Below are positions 1 through 7,076 of a stretch of DNA of 15,086 nt, in pieces. Each line of letters opens with the position of its first letter. Position 1 is the first letter of the stretch. The notes under the pieces are model-generated. The model was not told the origin of the DNA and did not search any database. It saw only the letters and a program-made list of their open reading frames with translations. The stretch comes from Gemmatimonadota bacterium. GTDB taxonomy: Bacteria; Gemmatimonadota; Gemmatimonadetes; Palauibacterales; Palauibacteraceae. The position numbers were made by a program, and so were the translations under genes. The stretch lies in assembly GCA_029288095.1 (NCBI GenBank), contig JARFPW010000229.1, forward strand, positions 1 to 15,086. Direction: 5' to 3'.

Positions 1-48
1 TACACCCAGAAGTAATCGTCGGCAGCGTCAGATGTGTATAAGAGACAG
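1..48 (+). other. Nextera adapter remnant (sequencing artefact)
   Basis: Positions 16-29 (TCGTCGGCAGCGTC) and 30-48 (AGATGTGTATAAGAGACAG) match exactly, from memory, the Nextera Read 1 tail and the 19-bp transposon mosaic end used in tagmentation libraries. Positions 1-5 (TACAC) fit the end of the P5 primer, which leaves 6-15 (CCAGAAGTAA) as a likely 10-nt i5 index. Genomic sequence therefore begins at about 49. Translation through the mosaic end gives the tell-tale residues MYKRQ, so any protein begun at 34 is artefactual. Confidence 0.97.
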
Positions 49-114
49 GCGTGTAAGCGCCCGGCCTTGCCGTTTGGCCCCCCCCCGCCGAGCAGCCAAC
101 CGCGTGGAGGACAC
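49..114 (+). other. Truncated leader upstream of the VWA lipoprotein gene
   Basis: This is all the genomic sequence available before the first gene. It contains a run of nine C (78-86) and no recognisable -35/-10 pair. The promoter probably lies beyond the contig end. The C run is a place where indel errors in the assembly are possible. Confidence 0.5.
106..110 (+). promoter_or_regulatory. Ribosome binding site fixing the ATG at 115
   Basis: GGAGG ends 4 nt before ATG 115. It is immediately followed by a typical lipoprotein signal peptide. This decides against the longer reading that starts at 34 inside the adapter. Confidence 0.8.
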
Positions 115-2358
115 ATGAGTAACCGAGGTTTCCGGCGTTCATCGGCCGCGGGTCTTTTGCTCGCGCTGCTGTTCGCGGGCTGCGACTCCGCTACCCAGAC
201 ACCGCTGGATCCGGATCCAATCCAGCAGTCCGATGGGATGAACGTTGCCGCCAGCCCGAACGCTTCTCCTGACGCCTACTCGCCATCGGGTGAGTTCGAC
301 GTCGACGAGCTTATCGCGGAATTCCAGATCCAGACCGGCACGCTCACGCCGTCGGAGCTGAACGCGACGCTCGCGCCGGGTGAGACGGTGACGGAAGACA
401 AAACGGCGAGCCTTCCGGCCCAGGCGGACGTCGTGGATATCATGTTCGCCTTCGACAACACGGGCAGTATGGGCGGTGAGCTGGACAACCTGAAGGTGAA
501 TGCGGTCGATATCATGACCTCGCTCGCCGGCCTGATCAGCGATGTTCAGTTCGGGCTGGTGAGTTTTGCTGACTACGAGGGACAGTTCGACAATACGGCC
601 GCGGCAGTCGGTTGCGACTACCTCGGCGTCTATGGCAATACTGGCGATGCGCCTTACGTCGTCCTGCAGACGCTGGACTCGGACATCGCGACGGTGGGAG
701 CCTCGATCGGCGGCCTGGCTCTGTCGCCCGGCGGAGGCGCCGACCTCCCGGAGCCCTACTCCCGGGCGCTGTACGAACTGGCTCAGGAGCTGCTCGACAA
801 CACGGGCCCCGACGGCCCCGTCAACTGGCGGCCCGAGGCGCGGCGCATCGTGATCCTGTTCGGTGACGCTTTCCCGCATGACTGTGACACCTTCGACCCG
901 GTCGAGGGTGATCTCGGCGTCGAAATTACGGGAGACGACTTCGGAATCGATCCGGGCCGAGATGCGACGGTGGGTACGGCGGACGATCTGGATATTCTCG
1001 ATGTGCTCGCCGACCTCGCCACGACGGACATCACCCTGATCAGCCTGCATAGTGTGCAGACCTCGATTCCGGGCCTCCCGGAAGAACCCTCGCTCGCCTT
1101 GTGGACCTTCTACGCGGAGCAGACCGGGGGCACGAACTTCGAGATCAACACGGACGGTTCGTTCCCCGAGGGTACAGACATCGTCGAAACGATCCTCGAT
1201 CTCGTCGGTGAGCAGATCTCCACGGTGGACGAGCTCGTGCTCACCGTGTGTCCAGGAGACGAGGCGTTCCTCGACTGGATCTCGTCTGTATCGCCGGAAT
1301 CCTACACGGGAATCACACTGCCAGCCGACCGGGACTTCGAGCTCATCCTCGGACCGCCGGTGGGTACGGATCCCGGCACGTACGAGTTCGACATGTGCGC
1401 GATCGGCGATGGCGCCGTGCTCGGACGCCAGGACGTGACGATCGAGGTCCCCGGCGAAAGTGAGCCGGAGGCGGACGTGTCGGTCGTGAAGACGGCCGAT
1501 CCCACGGACGTGCTCGTGGGCGAGAACATCACCTGGACGATCACGGTCGAGAACGCCGGGCCCGACGATGCCACCAACGTCGTCGTCACCGACGCGCTCC
1601 CGGCCGGAGTCAGCCTGGTCTCGGCCAGCGCGAGCTGCGGCGTGGACATGGGAGTAGCGACCTGCGAGGTAGGCGACATCGCCTCCGGGGGCTCTGTCGA
1701 AATCGAGGTCGTCACCACCGCCGACGAGGCCGGCACCATCATGAACACGGCCGAAGTCGAAAGTGACGTGAACGATCCGAACAACGAGAACAACTCGTCC
1801 ACCGCGGAGGCCAACGCTTCCGATCCGGCCGGCCAATGCGTGGTCATCGACTTCGAGTCGAGCGGCTCGCACCTGTCCCCGGTGAGCTCGTTCATGCTCG
1901 GCACGTCGACGATCGATATCACCGTCGTACCCGGTGGATCCTTCAGCCAGGATGGTGCTGCGATCTACGATTCGGATACGGCGGGTGGGCAGGACCCCGA
2001 CCTGGAATGGGACGGAGGGCAGTGCGCCGGATGCGCGGGCCAGGGGAACCTGCTGATCATCCCGGATATCGATTCGGCGACCTTCGGTGACAGCCAGGAT
2101 GGTGGCGTCATCATACTCACCGGCTTCGGAGCGGGTGAGTACGGCTTCAGTTCGCTCTTCGTCGCCGATAGTGACGAATCGCCCTTCGTGATCAGCGTTG
2201 ACGGCAGTGATGTCGGCGCGTCAACACCGGGTGCGAACGGAGGCGTCGAGTCGGTTTCGCTGGACGCGAACACGATCTCCACCGAAGTGCGGATTGACCT
2301 CGGAACGGATTCAGGTGCCGTCGACGACCTCGAATTCTGCCCGGTCCCTCTTCCTTAG
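115..2358 (+). CDS. Secreted lipoprotein with VWA and DUF11 domains
   Basis: The 747-residue product starts with a basic n-region, a hydrophobic stretch and a lipobox ending in Cys (LLFAGC), so it is probably lipid-anchored in the cell envelope. A von Willebrand A domain spans roughly residues 105-370. Its metal-ion (MIDAS) motif is D-N-T-G-S at 114-118, the DxTxS variant common in bacterial VWA proteins, and there is a later FGDAFPHD strand. Residues ~453-570 form a DUF11 domain (ADVSVVKTADP at the start, a Cys pair in the middle, an NTAEV strand near the end), a beta-sandwich common in surface proteins. Residues ~573-747 are an acidic, probably beta-rich domain with a CAGC motif that I do not recognise. 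VWA domains usually bind protein ligands through a metal ion, and the ligand here is unknown. The gene is monocistronic as far as can be seen: it is closed by a strong terminator, and its 5' context is lost. Confidence 0.85.
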   Translation: MSNRGFRRSSAAGLLLALLFAGCDSATQTPLDPDPIQQSDGMNVAASPNASPDAYSPSGEFDVDELIAEFQIQTGTLTPSELNATLAPGETVTEDKTASLPAQADVVDIMFAFDNTGSMGGELDNLKVNAVDIMTSLAGLISDVQFGLVSFADYEGQFDNTAAAVGCDYLGVYGNTGDAPYVVLQTLDSDIATVGASIGGLALSPGGGADLPEPYSRALYELAQELLDNTGPDGPVNWRPEARRIVILFGDAFPHDCDTFDPVEGDLGVEITGDDFGIDPGRDATVGTADDLDILDVLADLATTDITLISLHSVQTSIPGLPEEPSLALWTFYAEQTGGTNFEINTDGSFPEGTDIVETILDLVGEQISTVDELVLTVCPGDEAFLDWISSVSPESYTGITLPADRDFELILGPPVGTDPGTYEFDMCAIGDGAVLGRQDVTIEVPGESEPEADVSVVKTADPTDVLVGENITWTITVENAGPDDATNVVVTDALPAGVSLVSASASCGVDMGVATCEVGDIASGGSVEIEVVTTADEAGTIMNTAEVESDVNDPNNENNSSTAEANASDPAGQCVVIDFESSGSHLSPVSSFMLGTSTIDITVVPGGSFSQDGAAIYDSDTAGGQDPDLEWDGGQCAGCAGQGNLLIIPDIDSATFGDSQDGGVIILTGFGAGEYGFSSLFVADSDESPFVISVDGSDVGASTPGANGGVESVSLDANTISTEVRIDLGTDSGAVDDLEFCPVPLP

Positions 2359-2376
2359 GGGTTCCTCCAACCGAAG

Positions 2377-2414
2377 AAGGCCCCGTCGCGGAAGTCGCGG
2401 CGGGGCCTTTTTTT
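2377..2414 (+). terminator. Intrinsic terminator after the VWA lipoprotein gene
   Basis: The arm AAGGCCCCGTCGC (2377-2389) pairs with GCGGCGGGGCCTT (2397-2409), with one G-U wobble and a 7-nt loop. Seven T residues (2408-2414) follow. It begins 18 nt after the TAG stop and separates this gene from the downstream operon. Confidence 0.93.
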
Positions 2415-2425
2415 GCGGCGTGACA

Positions 2426-2453
2426 TTGCGCCCCCCTCCCTATTTCATATAGT
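2426..2453 (+). promoter_or_regulatory. Possible sigma-70-like promoter of the aminomutase operon
   Basis: TTGCGC (2426-2431) and TATAGT (2448-2453) are separated by 16 bp, downstream of the terminator and about 60 nt before the first start codon. The -35 match is weak and the -10 match is good. A promoter is expected here because the terminator isolates the operon. The exact boxes are a guess. Confidence 0.35.
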
Positions 2454-2512
2454 GGCACCGTGATTGCAGAACGAACCGGGCAGAAGCGACTCACGGAGGC
2501 AGAATTGTCGTT

Positions 2513-3958
2513 ATGAGCAACGCCGAAAAATACGTCCCTTCAGGCCGGGCACAGGCCTTTCTCGATGCCGTCGAAAGCCCCAAGTACGAGCGCCACAACG
2601 TCAACGGCCTCAGGCCGTTCCTGGACGAGCGCGTACCGGAAGAAATGCGTGGGTTCTACTCACAGGATGAGCTCACCGCGCTCCGCGGCCTGAAGGGCAC
2701 GGAACGGGACGTCGAGGCGCGCATGCCGGTCAAGGTGACCCGGCACTATTACGACATGGCACAGCAGAGTGCACCGCTAAGGCGTCTGGTGAAGGCGAGC
2801 CCGGACGAGACTGTCAGTCTCGAGGGCGCTGAGGACCCCGGATATCAGATGGACTACAGCCCGGTCGAGGGGCTGATTCACAAGTACGAATTGGGCCTGT
2901 TGTACGTCACGTCGACATGTTCCGCCCATTGTCGATTCTGCTATCGGGAAGAATTGATCAGCCGCAAGGAAGTCGAACGCCAGGACGGGACCGTCGCCAA
3001 GAAGGGTCTCGCAAAGATCGACGACATCACTGCCTACATTCAGGCGCACAACCGGATCGTCAACGATAACGGTGGCCTCCATCCCGAGTCGGGGCGCGAG
3101 CGGTTGCGGGAGATCCTGCTGTCGGGCGGCGATCCGATGGTGTTGCCGAACAAGAAGCTGGCGGAGTGGCTTTCCGCCCTCGCCGAGGTCGACATCGAGT
3201 CAATCCGGATCGGGACGAAGGAAATGGCGTTCTTCCCCGATCGGTTCGATGAAACGTTCCTGGCAATGCTCGAGCAGTTTCACGCCACGTACCCGGACGT
3301 GGGCCTTCGCATGATGGTGCACTTCAACCATCCCGATGAGTTTCTCGTGAAGGACGCCGACGGGCAGTACGCCGAGAACCCCAACGGATCGCTCCGATGG
3401 AACGACTCTGCGAAGCGGGCGATGGACGGTCTGACGTCCCTGGGATGGGTGAGTGTCGAGAATCAGTCGCCGATCATACGGGACATCAACGACGACCCCG
3501 ATGCGCTGAGGATCATGCAGCGGGCGTTGAAGCGCGTCGGCGCCGAGAATCACTATTTCTTCTGCGGCCGAGACATCGTGGCGCACGAGGCGTTCAACGT
3601 CCCGATCGAAACGGCATGGCACACGTTGAACGAGTCCCAGAAGGGGTTGTCCGGCGTGGAGACGCGGGCCCGGCTCTCGATCACCCACTACAAGGGCAAG
3701 ACCGAAGTGGCCGCGGTGACGAACGGGCCGATTCCGGGCGTTCCGGGGACCGAAGATGGCGTGGTGATTTTCAAGATCCTCCGTAACGCTGCCAGCGCGC
3801 CCGATCGCGGCAAGGTTTGCATCGTGCGTCGAAACCCCGAGGCCATCTGGTTCGACGGCTACGCGGACCGGGTCATCTACGACGAGGCGGGGTTGTACGA
3901 CTACGGGAGGGTGCAGGCGGCCAGAGCCGTGGCGGAGGCGGTCGGTACAGCTCCGTAG
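2513..3958 (+). CDS. KamA-family 2,3-aminomutase (radical SAM/PLP)
   Basis: The 481-residue protein resembles lysine 2,3-aminomutase, which moves an alpha-amino group to the beta carbon using a 4Fe-4S cluster, SAM and PLP. The cluster motif is Cys136-x3-Cys140-x2-Cys143 (CSAHCRFCYR). SGGDP at 204-208 is the family's SAM-contact loop. Asp354 (in GRDIV) aligns with Asp293 of the clostridial enzyme, which binds the substrate side-chain amine. The usual PLP-lysine loop PGGGGK is absent. The best equivalent is HYKGKTEV with Lys396, and the second lysine-binding Asp (330 in Clostridium) falls on Thr391/His392. The C-terminal zinc-cysteine cluster of the clostridial enzyme is also absent. Family membership is sure, but lysine as substrate is not. 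GGAGG at 2495-2499 lies 13 nt before the ATG. The gene leads an operon with CoA-transferase and aminotransferase genes, which suggests degradation of an amino acid through its beta isomer. Confidence 0.88.
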   Translation: MSNAEKYVPSGRAQAFLDAVESPKYERHNVNGLRPFLDERVPEEMRGFYSQDELTALRGLKGTERDVEARMPVKVTRHYYDMAQQSAPLRRLVKASPDETVSLEGAEDPGYQMDYSPVEGLIHKYELGLLYVTSTCSAHCRFCYREELISRKEVERQDGTVAKKGLAKIDDITAYIQAHNRIVNDNGGLHPESGRERLREILLSGGDPMVLPNKKLAEWLSALAEVDIESIRIGTKEMAFFPDRFDETFLAMLEQFHATYPDVGLRMMVHFNHPDEFLVKDADGQYAENPNGSLRWNDSAKRAMDGLTSLGWVSVENQSPIIRDINDDPDALRIMQRALKRVGAENHYFFCGRDIVAHEAFNVPIETAWHTLNESQKGLSGVETRARLSITHYKGKTEVAAVTNGPIPGVPGTEDGVVIFKILRNAASAPDRGKVCIVRRNPEAIWFDGYADRVIYDEAGLYDYGRVQAARAVAEAVGTAP

Positions 3959-3972
3959 AGAATCGCGACCCC

Positions 3973-3980
3973 GGGGGGAG
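3973..3980 (+). promoter_or_regulatory. Ribosome binding site fixing the GTG at 3985
   Basis: GGGGGGAG ends 4 nt before GTG 3985. The reading frame is open further upstream into the aminomutase gene, but the usual subunit length and this site both favour 3985. Confidence 0.65.
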
Positions 3981-3984
3981 TTTC

Positions 3985-4695
3985 GTGATCAATAAAGAAG
4001 TCGGCAGCGTGGCAGACGCGGTCGCCGACGTGTTCGACGGAGCGACCGTGATGATCGGGGGCTTCGGTGAGGCGGGCAGCCCGATCGAACTCATTCATGC
4101 GCTCATCGACCAGGGCGCGACCGACCTGACGGTCGTGAACAACAACACGGGCAGCGGTGAGGTCGGCCTGGCGGCGCTGATCAAAGCCGGGCGCGTCTCC
4201 AAGATGATCTGCTCCTATCCGCGCAGCACGAACTCGACGGTATTCCCCGACATGTATCGCAGTGGGCGCACGGCACTCGAGCTGGTACCGCAGGGCACGC
4301 TGGCAGAACGGATTCGCGCCGGGGGGGCCGGCATTCCGGCCTTCTATACGCCGACCGCTGTGGGCACGCCGCTCGAGGATGGCCTGGAGCGCCGGACCTT
4401 CGATGGTCGCGACTACCTGCTCGTGCACGGGTTGACCGCCGACTTCGCGTTGATCAGGGCACGGGTGGTTGATCGGCATGGCAATGTCGTCTACAACAAG
4501 ACTGCCCGGAACTACAGTCCCGTCATGGCAATGGCGGGAAGGACGACCATCGTGCAGGCCACCACCGTCGTCGATGTCGGTGAGTTGGACCCGGAGGTCA
4601 TCGTGACCCCTGGCATCTTCGTGCAGCGGGTGGTGGAGGTCGCTGACCCCGCTCACGAATCCGAACTCATCGCGATGGGGGCGACCTACCCATGA
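3985..4695 (+). CDS. CoA-transferase subunit A (3-oxoacid type)
   Basis: The 236-residue product has the normal length for the alpha subunit of a two-subunit family I CoA-transferase (the ScoA/AtoD/PcaI/YodS group), which moves CoA from a donor such as succinyl-CoA or acetyl-CoA to a 3-oxoacid. Motifs seen are GGFGEAGSPIEL near residues 25-37, the GAGIPAFYTPTAVGT loop in the middle, and YNKTARNYSP in the last third, all characteristic of this subunit. The GTG start is chosen from the ribosome binding site and length. It lies 26 nt after the aminomutase stop and overlaps subunit B by 4 nt (ATGA), so the two subunits are translationally coupled. The acyl substrate cannot be read from sequence. 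The operon suggests the beta-keto acid made by the aminotransferase. Confidence 0.92.
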   Translation: MINKEVGSVADAVADVFDGATVMIGGFGEAGSPIELIHALIDQGATDLTVVNNNTGSGEVGLAALIKAGRVSKMICSYPRSTNSTVFPDMYRSGRTALELVPQGTLAERIRAGGAGIPAFYTPTAVGTPLEDGLERRTFDGRDYLLVHGLTADFALIRARVVDRHGNVVYNKTARNYSPVMAMAGRTTIVQATTVVDVGELDPEVIVTPGIFVQRVVEVADPAHESELIAMGATYP

Positions 4696-5345
4696 GCGAC
4701 TCACGCATTGGTCTCACGCGGGACGAGATGGCGCAGCGCTGCGCACTGGACATTCCGGACGGCGCGTACGTCAACCTCGGCATCGGCATCCCCGAACGCG
4801 TTGCCGCGTTCGTGCCGGAGGGGCGCGAGGTGATCTACCACACCGAGAACGGACTGCTCGGTATGGGTCCTCCGCCTGAACCGGGCGAGGGCGACCCGGA
4901 GCTGATCAACGCAGGCAAGCAGCAAGTGACGGTGAAGCCCGGGGCGGCGTACTTCCATCATGCCGACAGCTTCGCGATGATTCGCGGCGGACATCTGGAC
5001 GTCTGTGTTCTCGGTGCGCTGCAGGTCGCTCAGTCCGGCGACCTGGCGAACTGGTCGACAGGCGCACCGGGTGCGATCCCTGCGGTCGGCGGCGCGATGG
5101 ACCTGGTCGCCGGGGTGAAGACGGTCTACGTGATCACGCAGCACACTACCCGGGACGGTGACGCCAAGCTCGTCGAGTCCTGCACCTTCCCCCTGACCGG
5201 ACTCGGCGTCGTGGATCGGATCTACACCGATCTTGCCGTCATCGACATTGTAGACGCGGGTTTTCAGGTCGTGGAGTTGAGTCCCGGAGTGAGCTTCGAG
5301 TACGCACAGGAACGCACTGGAGCGGAGTTGATTCCCCGTGAGTGA
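4692..5345 (+). CDS. CoA-transferase subunit B (3-oxoacid type)
   Basis: The 217-residue product is the catalytic beta subunit (ScoB/AtoA/PcaJ/YodR group). The catalytic glutamate is Glu52 in YHTENGLLG, the equivalent of the SENG motif, and it forms the glutamyl-CoA thioester. NLGIGIPERV precedes it, and GGAMDLVAGVKTVYV and FPLTGLGVVDRIYTDLAV follow, all at the usual positions. The ATG sits in the ATGA overlap with subunit A, and the end overlaps the aminotransferase start by 8 nt. Complete, with no sign of damage. Together with subunit A it should activate a 3-oxoacid for thiolytic cleavage. No thiolase gene lies in the window. Confidence 0.93.
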   Translation: MSDSRIGLTRDEMAQRCALDIPDGAYVNLGIGIPERVAAFVPEGREVIYHTENGLLGMGPPPEPGEGDPELINAGKQQVTVKPGAAYFHHADSFAMIRGGHLDVCVLGALQVAQSGDLANWSTGAPGAIPAVGGAMDLVAGVKTVYVITQHTTRDGDAKLVESCTFPLTGLGVVDRIYTDLAVIDIVDAGFQVVELSPGVSFEYAQERTGAELIPRE

Positions 5346-6660
5346 TTCCCGAAACACCTCGGCCAGCGCACGACTGTACGAACGCGCGCTGGAGATCCTG
5401 CCCGGCGGGGTGAGCCGCAACACCGTGTTGCGAAAGCCCCATCCCCTGTATGCCGAGCACGCCGCCGGATGTCGGATCACCGACCTCGAAGGTGTCGAGC
5501 GTATCGATTTCTCGAACAACATGGCTTCACTGATACATGGACATGCGCATCCGGCCATCGTCGAAGCGGTGACCCGGCAACTCCAGCGAGGCACGGCGTT
5601 CGCCGAGGCCACGGAGATCGAGGTGCGATGCGCCGAACATCTCGTCAGCCGCAACGCCGGATTCGAGAAGCTCCGGTTCGTCAATTCCGGCACCGAAGCG
5701 GTGATGGGTGCCTTGAAAGCCTCCCGTGCGTTCACCGGCCGGGCCAAGATCGCCAAGATCGAGGGCGCCTATCACGGTCAGTACGACTATGCCGAGGTGA
5801 GCCAGAACCCCAATCCAGGGAATTGGGGGGACGTCGATGCGCCGGTGAGCGTGCCAGTAGCGCGCGGGACGCCGCCAAACGCGCTCGCCGACGTGGTCGT
5901 AATCCCCTTCAACGATATCGAGCGCGCGCTTTCCCTTCTCGACCAGCACAAGGGTGAGCTGGCGTGCGTGTTGATGGATCTCATGCCGCATCGAGTCGGG
6001 CTCCAGCCAGCGGACCCGGCGTTCGTCACGGCGATCCATGAGTGGGCCGAGGCCGATGGTGCGTTGCTCGTGCTCGATGAGGTCATCACGTTCCGCTCGC
6101 AGTACGGAGGCGCGCAAACCTGGTACGATCTGCATCCCGACCTGACGGCCCTGGGCAAGTTCATCGGCGGTGGTTTCCCGGTCGGCGCGATCGCGGGAAG
6201 GGCCGAGGTGATGAACGTCATGGACCCCCTGGCCGACTTCGTCCAGTTCCCCCACTCGGGCACGTTCTCGGCGAACCCGATTACGATGACGGCCGGCCTG
6301 ACCGCCCTGGAACTGTTCGACGAGCCAGCAATCGAGCGGGTCAACGGCCTGGCCGCGCGGGCCCGGGAGGGGATCGAGGAGGCCATCCGCTCGACGGGTA
6401 TCACCGCCTGCGTGACGGGTGCCGGCTCGTTACTCCGGGTGCACGTCAAGGCGTCCCCGCCGACCAACTATCGCGAAGCGTTCTGGAACGCCGAGGAGAG
6501 GCGGCAGCTGGCTCTGTTGCTTGGTTACCTACTCGACGAGGGAATCACCATGATCAACACGGGTTCCGCCGCGATGTCGACCGCGATGGGCGAATCGGAG
6601 GTCGACGCGCTCGTGTCAGCGATGGAGCGCGGCTTCGTGATGATCCGAGAGTCGGCTTGA
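5338..6660 (+). CDS. Class III aminotransferase, GSA/beta-aminotransferase type
   Basis: This 440-residue PLP enzyme is of the glutamate-1-semialdehyde aminomutase-like group. It has an N-terminal PGGVSRNTVL loop, the phosphate-binding NSGTEAV around residue 115, YHGQYD near 145, PLP-pyridine Asp247 (LVLDEVITF) and Schiff-base Lys274 (GKFIGGGFPVG). Close relatives include true GSA aminomutases, YodT-type enzymes and beta-phenylalanine aminotransferases. A heme role is unlikely, because the gene lies between CoA-transferase and VOC genes in a catabolic operon. The most economical reading is a transaminase that converts the beta-amino acid from the aminomutase to a beta-keto acid, as known for N6-acetyl-beta-lysine transaminase (EC 2.6.1.65). 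The start is GTG 5338, overlapping the CoA-transferase stop, with GGAG at 5324-5327. Substrate assignment is inference. Confidence 0.88.
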   Translation: MSDSRNTSASARLYERALEILPGGVSRNTVLRKPHPLYAEHAAGCRITDLEGVERIDFSNNMASLIHGHAHPAIVEAVTRQLQRGTAFAEATEIEVRCAEHLVSRNAGFEKLRFVNSGTEAVMGALKASRAFTGRAKIAKIEGAYHGQYDYAEVSQNPNPGNWGDVDAPVSVPVARGTPPNALADVVVIPFNDIERALSLLDQHKGELACVLMDLMPHRVGLQPADPAFVTAIHEWAEADGALLVLDEVITFRSQYGGAQTWYDLHPDLTALGKFIGGGFPVGAIAGRAEVMNVMDPLADFVQFPHSGTFSANPITMTAGLTALELFDEPAIERVNGLAARAREGIEEAIRSTGITACVTGAGSLLRVHVKASPPTNYREAFWNAEERRQLALLLGYLLDEGITMINTGSAAMSTAMGESEVDALVSAMERGFVMIRESA

Positions 6661-6673
6661 TCGGAGGCTGACG

Positions 6674-7063
6674 ATGATTACGACGAAGGGCATGACCCAC
6701 ATTGCTCTCCCCGTGGAGGATCCTGAGCAATCGGCGCATTTCTATGCGAGCCTTTTCAACATGGAAGTCCTCTCCAGCTCACCGGAGATGGCCTTTGTCA
6801 GAACTGTGGGATCCGGAGACTTGATCGCGTTCGGTCGCTCGGACGTGCGGGTCGCGTCCAGTCGGAACGCCATGCACTTCGGGTTCATCGTCGACCCGGA
6901 CCAGTTCGACACGGCGGTGAGTACGATCGAAGAACGGTCAATCAAGAAGGTTTCCGAGCCGGGAAGGCGGAACATGGGCCGGTACATCTTCATCGAAGAC
7001 CCGGACGGGTACACGGTGGAGATCTTCGAGAATCTGGAGTCTGGCTGGTCTGTCGGTTCCTGA
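6674..7063 (+). CDS. VOC family (glyoxalase/dioxygenase fold) protein
   Basis: The 129-residue protein is a single vicinal-oxygen-chelate domain. It starts with MTHIALPVEDPEQSAHFY and ends in the family's DPDGYTVEIFE. Likely metal ligands are His9, His68 (AMHFGF) and Glu116 (YTVEIF), a complete H-H-E set for one half-site, so the active form is probably a dimer. VOC enzymes include lactoylglutathione lyases, methylmalonyl-CoA epimerases, fosfomycin-resistance proteins and ring-cleaving dioxygenases, and nothing here decides between them. GGAGG at 6663-6667 lies 6 nt before ATG, and the gene starts 13 nt after the aminotransferase stop, so it is the last gene of the aminomutase operon. A role on a CoA ester or keto-acid intermediate is a guess from position. 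Confidence 0.85.
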   Translation: MITTKGMTHIALPVEDPEQSAHFYASLFNMEVLSSSPEMAFVRTVGSGDLIAFGRSDVRVASSRNAMHFGFIVDPDQFDTAVSTIEERSIKKVSEPGRRNMGRYIFIEDPDGYTVEIFENLESGWSVGS

Positions 7064-7076
7064 CTAGTGCGTCAGG
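7059..7076. terminator. Inverted repeat across the two convergent stop codons
   Basis: CCTGAC (7059-7064) and GTCAGG (7071-7076) form a perfect 6-bp inverted repeat with a 6-nt loop. The repeat contains the TGA of the VOC gene and, on the other strand, the TGA of the acetyltransferase gene. The gap between the stop codons is only 8 bp. No T run follows on either side, so a bidirectional terminator is possible but weak. Confidence 0.3.

Noticed and set aside
78..86. Nine-C run as a phase-variation switch
   Set aside because: It lies next to an adapter-contaminated contig end and outside the coding region. A single assembly gives no evidence of length variation.
34..114. N-terminal extension of the VWA lipoprotein beginning MYKRQ
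   Set aside because: Its first residues are translated from the Nextera mosaic end, and the true start at 115 has a ribosome binding site and a lipoprotein signal.
139..1872. 577-codon open frame antisense to the VWA lipoprotein gene
   Set aside because: Long antisense frames are common in GC-rich DNA. This one is rich in Arg/Asp/His/Val without any motif, while the plus strand encodes recognisable domains.
3817..3984. Longer start for CoA-transferase subunit A inside the aminomutase gene
   Set aside because: The extra residues are Arg/Gly-rich shadow translation. GTG 3985 has a purine-rich site and gives the family length.
4701..5756. 351-codon antisense frame across the CoA-transferase B and aminotransferase genes
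   Set aside because: It is a shadow of two well-supported genes, and its composition resembles no protein family.
5338..6660. Assignment of the aminotransferase as HemL (heme biosynthesis)
   Set aside because: The family likeness is real, but the operon partners and the likeness to beta-aminotransferases favour a catabolic transaminase. No other heme gene is nearby.
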